Shown: positions 1-8,637, numbered from the stretch's first letter. The stretch: 64,000 nt of DNA from Flavobacterium omnivorum (GCF_900099915.1 NZ_FNDB01000001.1:248001-312000), one strand, 5' to 3'. Numbers and translations are program-made. Notes: a model not told the origin generated them from the sequence alone.

Positions 1-473
1 CCCATTCGGGCGGGTTTGTACATAAATATATTTTCAGAAACCAGTTGTGCAAAATCCTTATCCGGTGTAACCATAAAGACTTTGTAATTCTGCTTTTCCG
101 CCTGCTTGGCAATTGTTCCAATTAAGTCATCAGCTTCATATCCTTTGACCTCAATTATAGGGATATGCATGGCTTTTAAGAGTTCTTGAATATAAGGAAT
201 GGCAATTTTTATGGCCTCTGGTGTAGCATCGCGATGGGCTTTATACTCCGGAAAAATCTCGTTTCTTAATTGGCTTCCACCGTTATCAAAAGCGACAGCT
301 AAATGATCTGGTTTTTCTCTTTTGATTACATCCATTAAGGAATTCATGAATCCCATAATAGCTGAAGTGTCCATTCCTTTGGAGTTGATTCTTGGGTTTT
401 TTATGAAGGCGTAATACCCTCTAAAGATTAAGGCATAAGCATCTAGAAGGAACAGGCGTTTTTGTTGTGACAT
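1..473 (-). CDS. polA: DNA polymerase I, N-terminal part (runs off the window)
   Basis: Only the first ~157 residues are present; the gene continues to the left of base 1. Translating the minus strand from the ATG at 473 gives MSQQKRLFLLDAYALIFRGY and, further on, the segments HLAVAFDNGG, EYKAHRD, EGYEADD-like (VKGYEADDLIGT) and TPDKDFAQLV. These are the metal-binding Asp motifs of the 5'-3' exonuclease (FEN/PIN-like) domain that opens Pol I. The family fills gaps and removes RNA primers during replication and repair. A TACTTTTG -7-like element reads toward it at 498-505. Without the C-terminal part it cannot be excluded that this is a stand-alone exonuclease, but the flavobacterial PolA start and the domain order make polA much more likely. 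Confidence 0.93.
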   Translation of the reverse strand, partial: MSQQKRLFLLDAYALIFRGYYAFIKNPRINSKGMDTSAIMGFMNSLMDVIKREKPDHLAVAFDNGGSQLRNEIFPEYKAHRDATPEAIKIAIPYIQELLKAMHIPIIEVKGYEADDLIGTIAKQAEKQNYKVFMVTPDKDFAQLVSENIFMYKPARM

Positions 474-497
474 GAATTGTGATTTTTGTAAAGTTTT

Positions 498-505
498 CAA
501 AAGTA
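498..505 (-). promoter_or_regulatory. Putative -7 element of polA
   Basis: Read on the minus strand this is TACTTTTG, matching the Bacteroidota -7 consensus TAnnTTTG, 25 bases before the polA ATG. No clear TTG -33 element is seen at the expected spacing. Confidence 0.4.
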
Positions 506-718
506 CAAAACTTGTGAGATAAAGGAGAGCTGTTCAGAAAAATTTCTGTTTATATCTGCAATACGAACTAATTTCAAGCTAATGAAAATTAAACTAGTGT
601 GTATTTTTTTAGTAATGATTCCGTATGCTTTTACTCGAAAGAAAACAGCTATAAATAGCAAATGGCTAATTTTAATATATTTAAATTATAAGATTAATTA
701 TATGTTATAATTAAAAAG

Positions 719-756
719 ATGTATTTGGTCGACATAATATGTATTTAATCGACATA
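719..756. repeat. Direct repeat pair upstream of the gene at 829
   Basis: Two 18-base copies of ATGTATTTrrTCGACATA lie at 719-736 and 739-756. They start 20 bases apart, or about two helical turns, and differ only in GG versus AA at two positions. They sit just before a -7-like element (762-769) and the start codon at 829. Placement and phasing suggest a binding site for a regulator acting on the downstream gene; no regulator is encoded next to it. Confidence 0.5.
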
Positions 757-828
757 TTGTTTAATTTTACCAAATGGTTTTGAGAATCCATTTTATTCTC
801 TATTATTTCATCTTTTATTTTATTTATT

Positions 829-2367
829 ATGAAAAAAAATTACGCTACTACAAATGTTTTGCAAGCCTTTTTGTTATTTTTCATGATAATAACAACAAAT
901 TTGTTTGGACAGGTGGGCATAGGAACGATAACACCAAACGCAAGTTCTGTTTTAGATGTTTCATCGACAACCCAAGGAATGTTGACCCCTAGAATGACAA
1001 CGGCACAACGAACGGCTATTGCGTCGCCAGCCGATGGATTAATGGTTTATGACATTGATTTAAAATCTTTTTACCACTACAATTCAGCAATAACCTCGTG
1101 GAATGTAATCAATAGTGCCACTACAGGCAGAACAAACTTTAAACGTATAAGATCTACAGATGTTTTGGCGACAGTTTTGGCTGCGGAGAAAACGGCAGGA
1201 AGTAATGCAAAGTATCTGTTGGATCCCGGCACATTATATGAGATTAACGGGCAAGTAATCTTAGATCTACCTATTGAATTAAATAACGCTTATATTGCTG
1301 GTTTGGACTCTGGAGATGACAAATTGGTAAAAACTACTGGAGATCTTTTTGTTGGTACAACTGGAGGGTCAATTAGAGTATTAACTTTGGTTGCTTCTGC
1401 AGGGAATATTTTTAATATTACAGGGCCAGGAGCTATTGGGGCTCAAACACAAAATCTTATTTTAAGAGATGCTATTATCGGAAATTCAGCTAATGTAGGT
1501 CTTATCAAAAATTTTTCATTGGTATTTGTGAGTATCGTTCAATATTTTGGTAACGCTAATGGAGTTATTTATCAGGATATAAATAAGTTATTGATTAATA
1601 ATACAGGTTGGTTTGGTGGTAGTACATCTCTTGCTAATTCAGGAACGTATGAAAAGTTAGTAGGTACTTTTGGTCTAGTGCAAAAACAAGGTGGTTTCAG
1701 TGAAGTTACAGGAACAAGTATTGGCTTTGACGTATCTTCTAGTCCGACAATATCTGGAGATGCGGTTATGGAGTCAGTTGTTTTTACAGGGGCAGTTTCG
1801 GGTGCAGGGGCTTATGTAAAATCATATTCTCCTGTAATTTATTCTGGATATAATTTTAATAACAGTTGGTCTGTTAGGTGCGCGGGAATTCCAAATGAAG
1901 GTGATGCATTTTCATCGGGTAACATTTATTTGAATAGAACTTTAACAAGCCCGGTCTTTAATCACCCGACAGTAAATTCACCGGTAAAAGTCCCAGGAAC
2001 TACAATAGCGACTAATTTATATAGAATGGGAACGACTAATGCTTCAACCAACAACAGATTAGTCTATTTAGGAAAAAAAACAAAAAGCTTTACTGTTTCG
2101 GCTTCATTAGCTTTTGAATCTACAGGAACAACAGGTAATACGGATTACATATTTTACTTTCAAAGATTTAATTCTTTAGGGGTATTAGTGTCTAAAATAA
2201 CATCTTCTGAATCTTTTATTGATGCTAATTCTGGATTTATTCAGAACATTCCAATATTGGCTAATGTTCAGCTGGATAGTGGTGATTATTTAGAATTATA
2301 TTCAGAAAGAACGGCTGGTAATGATAAAAATATGACAATACGATCATTTAATATGACAATGAGATAG
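829..2367 (+). CDS. Secreted protein with flavobacterial VGIGT...P N-terminal motif, function unknown
   Basis: 512 residues. The first ~28 residues are a Sec signal peptide (hydrophobic LQAFLLFFMIITT, ending ...LFGQ). Then comes VGIGTITPNASSVLDVSSTT and the segment GMLTPRMTTAQRTAI, a stereotyped opening shared by many exported Bacteroidota proteins, some annotated as tail-fibre-like or adhesin-like. The rest is rich in Gly, Ser, Thr, Asn and beta-prone residues, with no catalytic motif I recognise. The end (YLELYSERTAGNDKNMTIRSFNMTM) looks like a jelly-roll strand rather than a T9SS sorting domain. I chose the ATG at 829 because the signal peptide starts there; an overlapping frame from 774 has no such logic. 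It stands alone with its own terminator. It is probably a cell-surface or extracellular structural protein, but its role is not known. Confidence 0.75.
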   Translation: MKKNYATTNVLQAFLLFFMIITTNLFGQVGIGTITPNASSVLDVSSTTQGMLTPRMTTAQRTAIASPADGLMVYDIDLKSFYHYNSAITSWNVINSATTGRTNFKRIRSTDVLATVLAAEKTAGSNAKYLLDPGTLYEINGQVILDLPIELNNAYIAGLDSGDDKLVKTTGDLFVGTTGGSIRVLTLVASAGNIFNITGPGAIGAQTQNLILRDAIIGNSANVGLIKNFSLVFVSIVQYFGNANGVIYQDINKLLINNTGWFGGSTSLANSGTYEKLVGTFGLVQKQGGFSEVTGTSIGFDVSSSPTISGDAVMESVVFTGAVSGAGAYVKSYSPVIYSGYNFNNSWSVRCAGIPNEGDAFSSGNIYLNRTLTSPVFNHPTVNSPVKVPGTTIATNLYRMGTTNASTNNRLVYLGKKTKSFTVSASLAFESTGTTGNTDYIFYFQRFNSLGVLVSKITSSESFIDANSGFIQNIPILANVQLDSGDYLELYSERTAGNDKNMTIRSFNMTMR

Positions 2368-2391
2368 CTTTAAAAAAAAATGAGATAAAAT

Positions 2392-2423
2392 CGCATTATT
2401 TTAAACGTAATAATGCGGTTTTT
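2392..2423 (+). terminator. Intrinsic terminator after the gene at 829
   Basis: Perfect 9-bp stem (CGCATTATT / AATAATGCG) with an 8-base loop, followed by GTTTTTA. It lies 25 bases after the stop codon. Confidence 0.8.
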
Positions 2424-2542
2424 ATTTTTAACTCACTTTTTCAAATTTCAGCTGTTCTTTAGCTTTAATCAAGCGTTAAACTTTAACTAATAAAAAACCA
2501 TTTCAGTAAATTGTTTTGTTATTTTGTTAAAAATTTTTTATA

Positions 2543-3778
2543 ATGATCTTTCGTATCGTATTCTTGTGTTTAATTCTTCTCATTATTGAGCTTTACACTT
2601 TTCAAGTATTAAAAACTTTGATAAAATCAAGGCCAGCATTGTTTTCAATTCAGTTTATTAGCCTCTTATTTTTAGTATATATTGTCTATTCTTTGATGCA
2701 ATTTGACCGAAGCGTAGGGCAAACACAACAAATGATGTTTACCATGGGTTTGTTGCTGATTGTTTATGTTCCAAAATTAATTTTGACACTTACATTAATG
2801 GGGGAAGACATCTACAGGTTGTGTGTAGGATCTGTTAATTTTTTTGTAGATTATGACAAGGGCACGGATTTCCTTAATTCTAGAAGAAAGTTTGTGAGTC
2901 AAATAGGACTGGGATTAGCAGCAGTTCCTTTTTTGTCATTAATTTATGGGGTAACCGTTGGAAAATACAATTATAAAGTAATCAAGCAACGCATCTTTTT
3001 TCCAGATTTACCAGATTCTTTTGATGGTTTCACGATTACTCAAATATCAGATGTTCACAGTGGAAGTTTTGATAATCCAGAAAAAATTAATTATGCCATT
3101 GATTTGGTAAATGAGCAAAATTCAGATCTTATTTTGTTTACAGGCGATATCGTGAATACGGATGCAAAGGAAATGCATCCTTGGATAGAAACATTCAATA
3201 AAATTAAAAAGCACGAATATGGTAAATATTCGGTTTTGGGCAATCACGATTATGGAGAATATGTTACGTGGCCAACGGAGGCCGCAAAAGAAGATAATTT
3301 TCAAGCTATAAAAAACTTATACGGGGAAATAGGTTTCGATTTATTGTTGAATGAACATACTTTTATCCAAAAAGGAGAAGATAAAATAGCCTTAGTAGGT
3401 GTTGAGAATTGGGGTCATAATTTTAAACAAGCCGGAGATTTAAGCAAGGCTTCAGGGCAACTAAAGAAAGAAGATTTCAAGATTTTGATGAGCCATGATC
3501 CTTCGCATTGGGAACATGTGGTGCAACATGACGATAAACATTATCATCTTACACTTTCTGGACATACTCATGGAATGCAATTTGGTATTGAAATCCCAGG
3601 TTACTTTAAATGGAGTTTGGCACAGTACGTCTATAAACAATGGGCGGGTTTATATGAAAATCTAGGTAGATACGTTTACGTTAATAGAGGTTTTGGTTTT
3701 CATGCTTACCCAGGTAGAGTAGGTATTATGCCGGAAATAACGGTCATTGAACTAAAAAAAGGTGTTAATGAGGCATAA
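2543..3778 (+). CDS. Membrane-anchored calcineurin-like metallophosphoesterase (YkuE/YaeI type)
   Basis: 411 residues. Four hydrophobic segments (about 4-24, 32-54, 65-86, 118-140) precede a calcineurin-like phosphoesterase domain. The two-metal site is complete: D170-x-H172 in SDVHSG, D202 in GDIVN, N234-H235 in GNHDYGEY, H318 in MSHDP and H341/H343 in SGHTHG. Family members related to YkuE/YaeI hydrolyse phosphodiesters or pyrophosphate bonds of lipids such as UDP-diacylglucosamine at the membrane, but the substrate here cannot be told from sequence. A twin-Arg-like RRKF at ~114-117 sits just before the fourth hydrophobic segment, as in YkuE-like proteins. The downstream thioredoxin-like gene starts 74 bases later behind its own -7 element, so the two are probably separate units. 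Confidence 0.88.
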   Translation: MIFRIVFLCLILLIIELYTFQVLKTLIKSRPALFSIQFISLLFLVYIVYSLMQFDRSVGQTQQMMFTMGLLLIVYVPKLILTLTLMGEDIYRLCVGSVNFFVDYDKGTDFLNSRRKFVSQIGLGLAAVPFLSLIYGVTVGKYNYKVIKQRIFFPDLPDSFDGFTITQISDVHSGSFDNPEKINYAIDLVNEQNSDLILFTGDIVNTDAKEMHPWIETFNKIKKHEYGKYSVLGNHDYGEYVTWPTEAAKEDNFQAIKNLYGEIGFDLLLNEHTFIQKGEDKIALVGVENWGHNFKQAGDLSKASGQLKKEDFKILMSHDPSHWEHVVQHDDKHYHLTLSGHTHGMQFGIEIPGYFKWSLAQYVYKQWAGLYENLGRYVYVNRGFGFHAYPGRVGIMPEITVIELKKGVNEA

Positions 3779-3792
3779 TACGTTAAAAATGC

Positions 3793-3800
3793 TACATTTG
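3793..3800 (+). promoter_or_regulatory. Putative -7 element for the thioredoxin-like gene
   Basis: TACATTTG matches the Bacteroidota TAnnTTTG consensus, 52 bases before the ATG at 3853. No good -33 TTG is visible. Confidence 0.5.
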
Positions 3801-3852
3801 TAAAATAAATATCTCTTTTTAGTGAATTTTAAAAAATTAAATTTTTGGTTTT

Positions 3853-4149
3853 ATGTCAAAATTTGGAGAACTTATAAATACTCAAGTACCTGTGTTAATC
3901 GATTTTTACACAGAATGGAACGAATCTTCCGTTTCAATGCATCCTGTTATCAGAGATGTAGCAGCTGCTCTTGGCGATAAAGCAAAAGTCATAAAAATTG
4001 ATGTAGATAAAAATCAAGAGTTAGCGGATGCCCTACGCATCAAAGGCTTGCCTACTTTGATGATTTATAAACAAGGTCAAATGATCTGGAGACAGTCTGG
4101 AGAATTAGATGCCAATACGCTTATTGGAATCGTTCAGGAACAATTGTAA
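3853..4149 (+). CDS. Thioredoxin-fold protein lacking the CXXC active site
   Basis: 98 residues, the size of a classical thioredoxin. The fold landmarks are present: the beta-strand VLIDFYTEW, the alternating KVIKIDVDKN strand, the cis-Pro loop KGLPTLMIY (P67) and a C-terminal helix. The active-site tetrapeptide after the conserved Trp22, normally CGPC, reads NESS (residues 23-26), and the protein contains no cysteine at all. It therefore cannot act as a dithiol oxidoreductase. It may be a chaperone-like or scaffold thioredoxin, or bind a partner non-covalently. The reading frame is intact and compact, with its own promoter, so it looks like a working gene rather than a decaying one. Confidence 0.85.
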   Translation: MSKFGELINTQVPVLIDFYTEWNESSVSMHPVIRDVAAALGDKAKVIKIDVDKNQELADALRIKGLPTLMIYKQGQMIWRQSGELDANTLIGIVQEQL

Positions 4150-4163
4150 CTCTGTCTTTTGTT

Positions 4164-4805
4164 TCATAAAACAGCGCATTGAAAATCATTATTTTTTAAA
4201 AAAGCTAGCGTTCTTGGTAACACGTACTCCAGGTTTTTGAAGGCTTTTATACTGTCATGAAAAACAATGATACTTCCTGGTTTTATATTTGATAATACAT
4301 TATCTAAACATTTTTCTTTGGATAGGGTCGTGTCGAAGTCAGCGCTGAGTACATCCCACATAATTATGTCATATCCTAATGCTCGTATTTCTCTTGCTTG
4401 AGACCTTTTTAATTTGCCGTAAGGGGGGCGGAATAGTTTAGATTTTAAAGTGTAATTACTATTGCTTTGAATGACATCTTCGCAACGTTTTGTGTTTTCT
4501 ATGTAAGTTTCCGTTTCTGTTTTCCAACCATTTAGATGATTAAATGTGTGGTTTCCTACTTCATGGCCGTTATTAATTAATTTTTTAAATAGGGCTGAGT
4601 TTTTTTTGATATTCTCTCCTATGCAAAAAAAAGTTGCTTTTACATCGTATTTTTTTAATTCTTCCAAAACCCATCCTGTAACTTCTGGAACAGGGCCATC
4701 GTCAAATGTAAGGTAAACGGTATTTCCTGTATTGGAAACGTCCCATATATAATTAGAAAATATCTTTTTTATGAACCAGTTGGTCTTTATCCAGTAGAAG
4801 CTCAT
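4164..4805 (-). CDS. Polysaccharide deacetylase (NodB homology domain)
   Basis: 213 residues. It carries the metal-dependent carbohydrate esterase family 4 motifs: TFDDGP (D35 base, D36 metal ligand), HxxxH within NHTFNH (H86, H90), RPPYG (126-130), WDVLSADFD (150-158) and a final IIVFHDS with the catalytic His183. The family removes N-acetyl groups from peptidoglycan, chitin oligomers or exopolysaccharide. There is no clear signal peptide. The N-terminus MSFYWIKTNWFIKKIF is aromatic and basic and might hold it at the membrane. It runs convergently to the thioredoxin-like gene (14-base gap) and follows the DUF2723 gene, from which a strong hairpin separates it. Which sugar polymer is modified cannot be judged. 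Confidence 0.9.
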   Translation of the reverse strand: MSFYWIKTNWFIKKIFSNYIWDVSNTGNTVYLTFDDGPVPEVTGWVLEELKKYDVKATFFCIGENIKKNSALFKKLINNGHEVGNHTFNHLNGWKTETETYIENTKRCEDVIQSNSNYTLKSKLFRPPYGKLKRSQAREIRALGYDIIMWDVLSADFDTTLSKEKCLDNVLSNIKPGSIIVFHDSIKAFKNLEYVLPRTLAFLKNNDFQCAVL

Positions 4806-4910
4806 CAGTTGAAAATTAGGAATATAAATATAATGCTGGTTTTTATTTAATCGAAACTAAGAAGTAATCTGTTTTTTACAAATTATTTCTTCCTTAATTT
4901 TTAAAAAGAC

Positions 4911-4964
4911 ACGAGGAGTTGCTAATAAATTTATGACACAATAAATTTATTAGCAACTCCTCGT
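4911..4964 (-). terminator. Perfect 24-bp inverted repeat, terminator-like hairpin
   Basis: Arms 4911-4934 and 4941-4964 are exact reverse complements of 24 bases around a 6-base loop (GACACA). Read on the minus strand it follows the stop of the DUF2723 gene by 18 bases and is followed by GTCTTTTTAAA, so it can end that transcript. The arm is much longer than the other terminators of this window (7-18 bp), so it may also be a dispersed hairpin element. Confidence 0.75.
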
Positions 4965-4982
4965 CTTACTTTCTACTTAAAA

Positions 4983-7900
4983 TTATTCTTTTTCACGGCC
5001 AAAACGTTCAAACATTTTAATGTAGGTGTTGAACGTGATTCTGTTTGTATTGTAGAAATCCAGGTCGCCGTTCTCTTTCATCACCTGCAAGAGACTTCGG
5101 TAGCGCTCAATGTCGATAATAATAGGAGTTGCAATACTGTTTTGTTCAGAAGATTTAAGGTTGCCGTAATAGTTGAGGTTTTCTTGGTACTTACCCACTA
5201 GTTTTGTTAGCAATTGCTGTGCTTTTACTTTTTCGCCAATTTTGTAATATCCACCAGCGAAAGGTTCTACTAAGGAATAATATTCAAAATATTCCACTGG
5301 CATTTTTGTCATAGCCAAATCGATAATGTTTTTAGCCTTATCTTTTTGTCCTTCAAGAATTAGCTGATTCATTAATCTTGAGAGATTGGTTCGGTAGGTT
5401 ATACTGTTTCTTCGAGTCTCTGGATCATGATAAATGGTTGGGCTTTCGCTATTTCCCCAATCCCATTTCATTACTTTGGCATACATTTTATCGGCATCAA
5501 TTTGTCCCATTTCAAGCGGACCTCCATCTTTAGGGATGATGGTTCTTATTGGAACTAATTTATAAACCATACCTTCTAATTGCAAGTATTCTTTCATCCA
5601 GATATAATCTTCATTATCAAATGCACCTCCACTAAAGTAAATAGGGCGTTTCCAATTGTTGTTGGCAACGATATCTAGCATCATTAATCTATTTTTATAT
5701 AAGGCATTGCCTTTAATGTCCAAGTCAATGTATGGAACTATAGAGTCATTGTATTTAGGGGAAACAACTTTGTTTTTGATGATAATGTCTTTGTCAACTG
5801 GAATTCTGATTTTATTCGTAGGATAAAAATGAATGGTTTGACCGTTTTGCATTTCAACAGTAGATTTAGGGTTTTTTATGAAACTCATGAAATCTTTTAT
5901 ATCCCAACGACTTTCAATTTTAGGAATGTGGGCTACATAGTCCAGTTTGTCACCTACATATTGATCGTGAGTAAATGAAATAGGCAATGGATCTGACTCG
6001 TATGTTTTGGTTTTCATTTGATCGATATACCAATCCGTCATGAATAATTGAGTATTCACAATTTTGACGTCCGTTCTTACTTTTTCAATTTCTTGAGCGT
6101 ACCAAAGCGGAAAAGTATCGTTATCACCAATAGTAAACAAAATTGCATTAGGGTCGCAGGAGGTAAGGTATGCTTTTGCCATCGCTACAGCAGTGTATTT
6201 TCCAGAACGATCGTGGTCATCCCAGTTTTGAGACGCCATAAGTACCGGAGCAGCTAGTAAACTGGCGCAGATAACTATTGGGCCAGCAATTTTTGGGGCT
6301 AAATATTTTTGCGCACTTTCATATAAGGCGTAAACCCCAAAACCTATCCAAATTGCAAATACGTAAAAAGAACCCACTAAAGCATAATCTCTTTCTCGAG
6401 GCTCAAATGGTCTTTCATTTAAGTAGATTTTCAATGCTATTCCAGTAAATAGAAATAAAGCAAGGAGTACATAAAAGCTTTTAAGATCTTTATTTGCATG
6501 GTACATTAAACCAATTAGACCAAGAATAAATGGCAGGAAGAAATAGACATTTCGGCCTTTATTATTCAACACATCCGAAGGTAGGTTCTCTTGGCTTCCT
6601 AAATGCAATTCATCTATAAACGATATCCCACTAAGCCAGTTGCCATCGAGGTAATCGTATCTTCCTTGAATATCATTTTGACGACCAACAAAGTTCCACA
6701 TTAAATACCTCCAGTACATATACCCAAACTGGTATTCAACCATAAAACCTAGATTGTCCACGGTTGCAGGTTTCTCAACGATAAGATAATCACCATAGCT
6801 TTTTAGGAACTTAATATACCCTTCATTATCAATTTGTTTTTGTGCGTAGGCTTGTCTGAATTCATTTATGGTTTTCTGTGTTTCGTTTTTCAGTTGTGCA
6901 ATAGCCTTATTATAATCTTCCTCGCTTAGTTGACTTGGATCAATGCCGTATTTAGCTAAATCATCCTCATAAGCATAATTAGGGTTTAACCTAAATTCAG
7001 GAGGATTTGTAAAATTCATATAATTTTCAATATGGTCACCACTCCACATTCTTGGTAATATCGTTTTGTGGTTATCATCTGTATTTTGATCTGCATTTTT
7101 GAAATTATTTACAATAACGTAGGTGTTGGTCTTATAATCTCTTTCGTAGTTGGGTGCTTTGTCCAGATAGGGATTGTTTTTGTCTAAACCAGCAAATCCT
7201 TCGGTATATTGAGGGCCGTAAAACAATGGATTGACTCCGTATTGTTCTCTATTGTAGTAGGCAAGAACTTCACGAGCATCAGAAGGTTTATTTTCGTTGA
7301 TCACAGTATTGGCGTTAGCGCGAATCGGTAACATCGTCCATGTAGAAAAACCAATTAGGATAAAAAGGATGCATAGAATTAAGGTGTTGGCAGTTGCAAG
7401 ACCTTTGTTGTTGGTGTATTTTAATCCAAAATAAAACAAGGCTACCAGCAAAACAGTAACAAATAGAGTTCCTGAATCAAATGGTAATCCTAGACTATTC
7501 ACCATAAAGACTTCGGTTTTACCAAAGAATCCCATGGTCATTGGAAGGAGCAATTTGAAAATAAAAAGTAAAATAGCTATTACCACTACATTGGCAATGA
7601 GGAAACTTTTAAGAGTAACAACTTTATAATTTTTGAAAAAATAAAGAAAGCCTATGGCAGGAATTGTTAGTAATGCCATGAAGTGAACTCCAAAGGAAAG
7701 ACCAACAACAAGAGAAATGATTAGTAACCATTTGTTTCCTCTTGGTTTATCCATGTCTTGTTCCCAGCGTAAACCCAGCCAAAATAGCAACGCAATAAAT
7801 AAAGAAGCCATCGCGTAAACTTCGGCCTCCACAGCGTTAAACCAAAAACTATCAGAGAATGTATAAGCTAAAGCGCCAACAAATGAACTTCCTAATATTA

Positions 7901-8294
7901 CAATTTCATTACTTTTATTTAGTTGCTTAAGCGGTTCCTCTTTTAGATTTGAGTCTGAAAATCGAGAAACTAATTTTTTTAGCACCATGGATGAGGACCA
8001 AAACAAAAATAAAATGGTAAATGCACTGGAGAATACGGACATCATATTGACCATTAAGGCAATTTTAGTATCATCAGCAGCAAACATGGCGAAAAAAGCA
8101 CCAATCATTTGATATAATGGAGCTCCCGGTGGGTGTCCAACTTCTAATTTTGCTGCAGTAGCAATGTATTCACCACAATCCCAAAAACTCATGGTAGGTT
8201 CAACAGTCAAAGTGTAGGTTAATAATGCGATTCCAAATGTAAGCCAACCAATGATGGTATTCCATTTATTGAAATTGAATGCTGCTTTATCCAT
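4983..8294 (-). CDS. DUF2723 / TMEM260-like membrane glycosyltransferase (GT117 type)
   Basis: 1103 residues. The N-terminal half is a multi-pass GT-C-like membrane domain. The family signature is clear: SFWDCGEYIATAAKLEVGHP with D39, E42 and HPPG (54-57), where the acidic residues sit in the first periplasmic loop as expected for a lipid-phosphate-sugar-dependent transferase. A second set of membrane helices lies around residues 575-700. The last ~400 residues are soluble and helical, probably a TPR-like periplasmic domain. The human relative TMEM260 is a protein O-mannosyltransferase, and Bacteroidota glycosylate exported proteins on Ser/Thr, so a role in protein O-glycosylation is plausible but not shown here. 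Length and domain order are normal for Bacteroidota members of the family. It is monocistronic, with a strong hairpin after it. Confidence 0.88.
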   Translation of the reverse strand: MDKAAFNFNKWNTIIGWLTFGIALLTYTLTVEPTMSFWDCGEYIATAAKLEVGHPPGAPLYQMIGAFFAMFAADDTKIALMVNMMSVFSSAFTILFLFWSSSMVLKKLVSRFSDSNLKEEPLKQLNKSNEIVILGSSFVGALAYTFSDSFWFNAVEAEVYAMASLFIALLFWLGLRWEQDMDKPRGNKWLLIISLVVGLSFGVHFMALLTIPAIGFLYFFKNYKVVTLKSFLIANVVVIAILLFIFKLLLPMTMGFFGKTEVFMVNSLGLPFDSGTLFVTVLLVALFYFGLKYTNNKGLATANTLILCILFILIGFSTWTMLPIRANANTVINENKPSDAREVLAYYNREQYGVNPLFYGPQYTEGFAGLDKNNPYLDKAPNYERDYKTNTYVIVNNFKNADQNTDDNHKTILPRMWSGDHIENYMNFTNPPEFRLNPNYAYEDDLAKYGIDPSQLSEEDYNKAIAQLKNETQKTINEFRQAYAQKQIDNEGYIKFLKSYGDYLIVEKPATVDNLGFMVEYQFGYMYWRYLMWNFVGRQNDIQGRYDYLDGNWLSGISFIDELHLGSQENLPSDVLNNKGRNVYFFLPFILGLIGLMYHANKDLKSFYVLLALFLFTGIALKIYLNERPFEPRERDYALVGSFYVFAIWIGFGVYALYESAQKYLAPKIAGPIVICASLLAAPVLMASQNWDDHDRSGKYTAVAMAKAYLTSCDPNAILFTIGDNDTFPLWYAQEIEKVRTDVKIVNTQLFMTDWYIDQMKTKTYESDPLPISFTHDQYVGDKLDYVAHIPKIESRWDIKDFMSFIKNPKSTVEMQNGQTIHFYPTNKIRIPVDKDIIIKNKVVSPKYNDSIVPYIDLDIKGNALYKNRLMMLDIVANNNWKRPIYFSGGAFDNEDYIWMKEYLQLEGMVYKLVPIRTIIPKDGGPLEMGQIDADKMYAKVMKWDWGNSESPTIYHDPETRRNSITYRTNLSRLMNQLILEGQKDKAKNIIDLAMTKMPVEYFEYYSLVEPFAGGYYKIGEKVKAQQLLTKLVGKYQENLNYYGNLKSSEQNSIATPIIIDIERYRSLLQVMKENGDLDFYNTNRITFNTYIKMFERFGREKE

Positions 8295-8482
8295 GTACTA
8301 AAATTTAATTTAATTGTAAGTTACAAAGAAAATGTTTTTTTGTTTAACCATAGTAGCATTAACATTATTTTCTGGAAAAGTATTGCAATTTAATAACATG
8401 TTGATTGTGAGGTTTTTTAATCATATTCTAGTTCTAAATTCAAATTAAGGCAAATTTTTTTTGATAAAAAGGCTAAAAAAGT

Positions 8483-8512
8483 TTGTACAAACTAAATATT
8501 ATTTTAAATTTG
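8483..8512 (+). promoter_or_regulatory. Promoter of tRNA-Gln
   Basis: TTG (8483-8485), 19 bases, then TAAATTTG (8505-8512). This is a full match to the Bacteroidota TTG / TAnnTTTG promoter, with the inferred start of transcription about 14 bases before the tRNA. Confidence 0.75.
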
Positions 8513-8532
8513 CACTCGCTTAGCAGCAATGC

Positions 8533-8603
8533 TGGTCTATGGTGTAATGGTAACACAACTGTTTTTGGTGCAGTCGTTCAAGGTTCGAGTCCTTGTAGAC
8601 CAA
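8533..8603 (+). tRNA. tRNA-Gln (anticodon UUG)
   Basis: 71 bases fold as a cloverleaf. Acceptor TGGTCTA pairs with TAGACCA, the D arm is GTGT-AATGGTA-ACAC, the anticodon stem is ACTGT/GCAGT with loop TTTTGGT (anticodon TTG), and the T arm is CAAGG-TTCGAGT-CCTTG. The discriminator base is A. The 3' CCA is not encoded (the next bases are CAG). It is flanked by its own promoter and terminator. Confidence 0.96.
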
Positions 8604-8606
8604 CAG

Positions 8607-8637
8607 AAAGCCCCTCAATTTTGAGGGGCTTTTTTTT
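8607..8637 (+). terminator. Intrinsic terminator of tRNA-Gln
   Basis: AAGCCCCTCA / TGAGGGGCTT stem with a short T-rich loop, then a run of T to 8637. It starts four bases after the tRNA. Confidence 0.9.

Larger units (their letters stand above)
474..828. other. Intergenic region between polA and the gene at 829
   Basis: This 355-base stretch separates two divergent genes. It holds the polA -7 element, a 20-bp-period direct repeat (719-756) and a weak -7-like TAATTTTA (762-769). A 42-codon frame at 582-710 begins with a signal-peptide-like stretch (MKIKLVCIFLVMIPYAFT) but then becomes random-looking. It may be the stump of a lost secreted-protein gene, and I do not call it as a gene. Confidence 0.5.

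Noticed and set aside
582..710. A 42-codon frame starting MKIKLVCIFLVMIPYAFT
   Set aside because: The start looks like a signal peptide, but the rest is short and random-looking. At most it is a gene stump.
774..992. A 72-codon frame overlapping the start of the secreted protein
   Set aside because: It is rich in Phe/Tyr/Ile from AT-rich DNA and overlaps a clear signal peptide in another frame.
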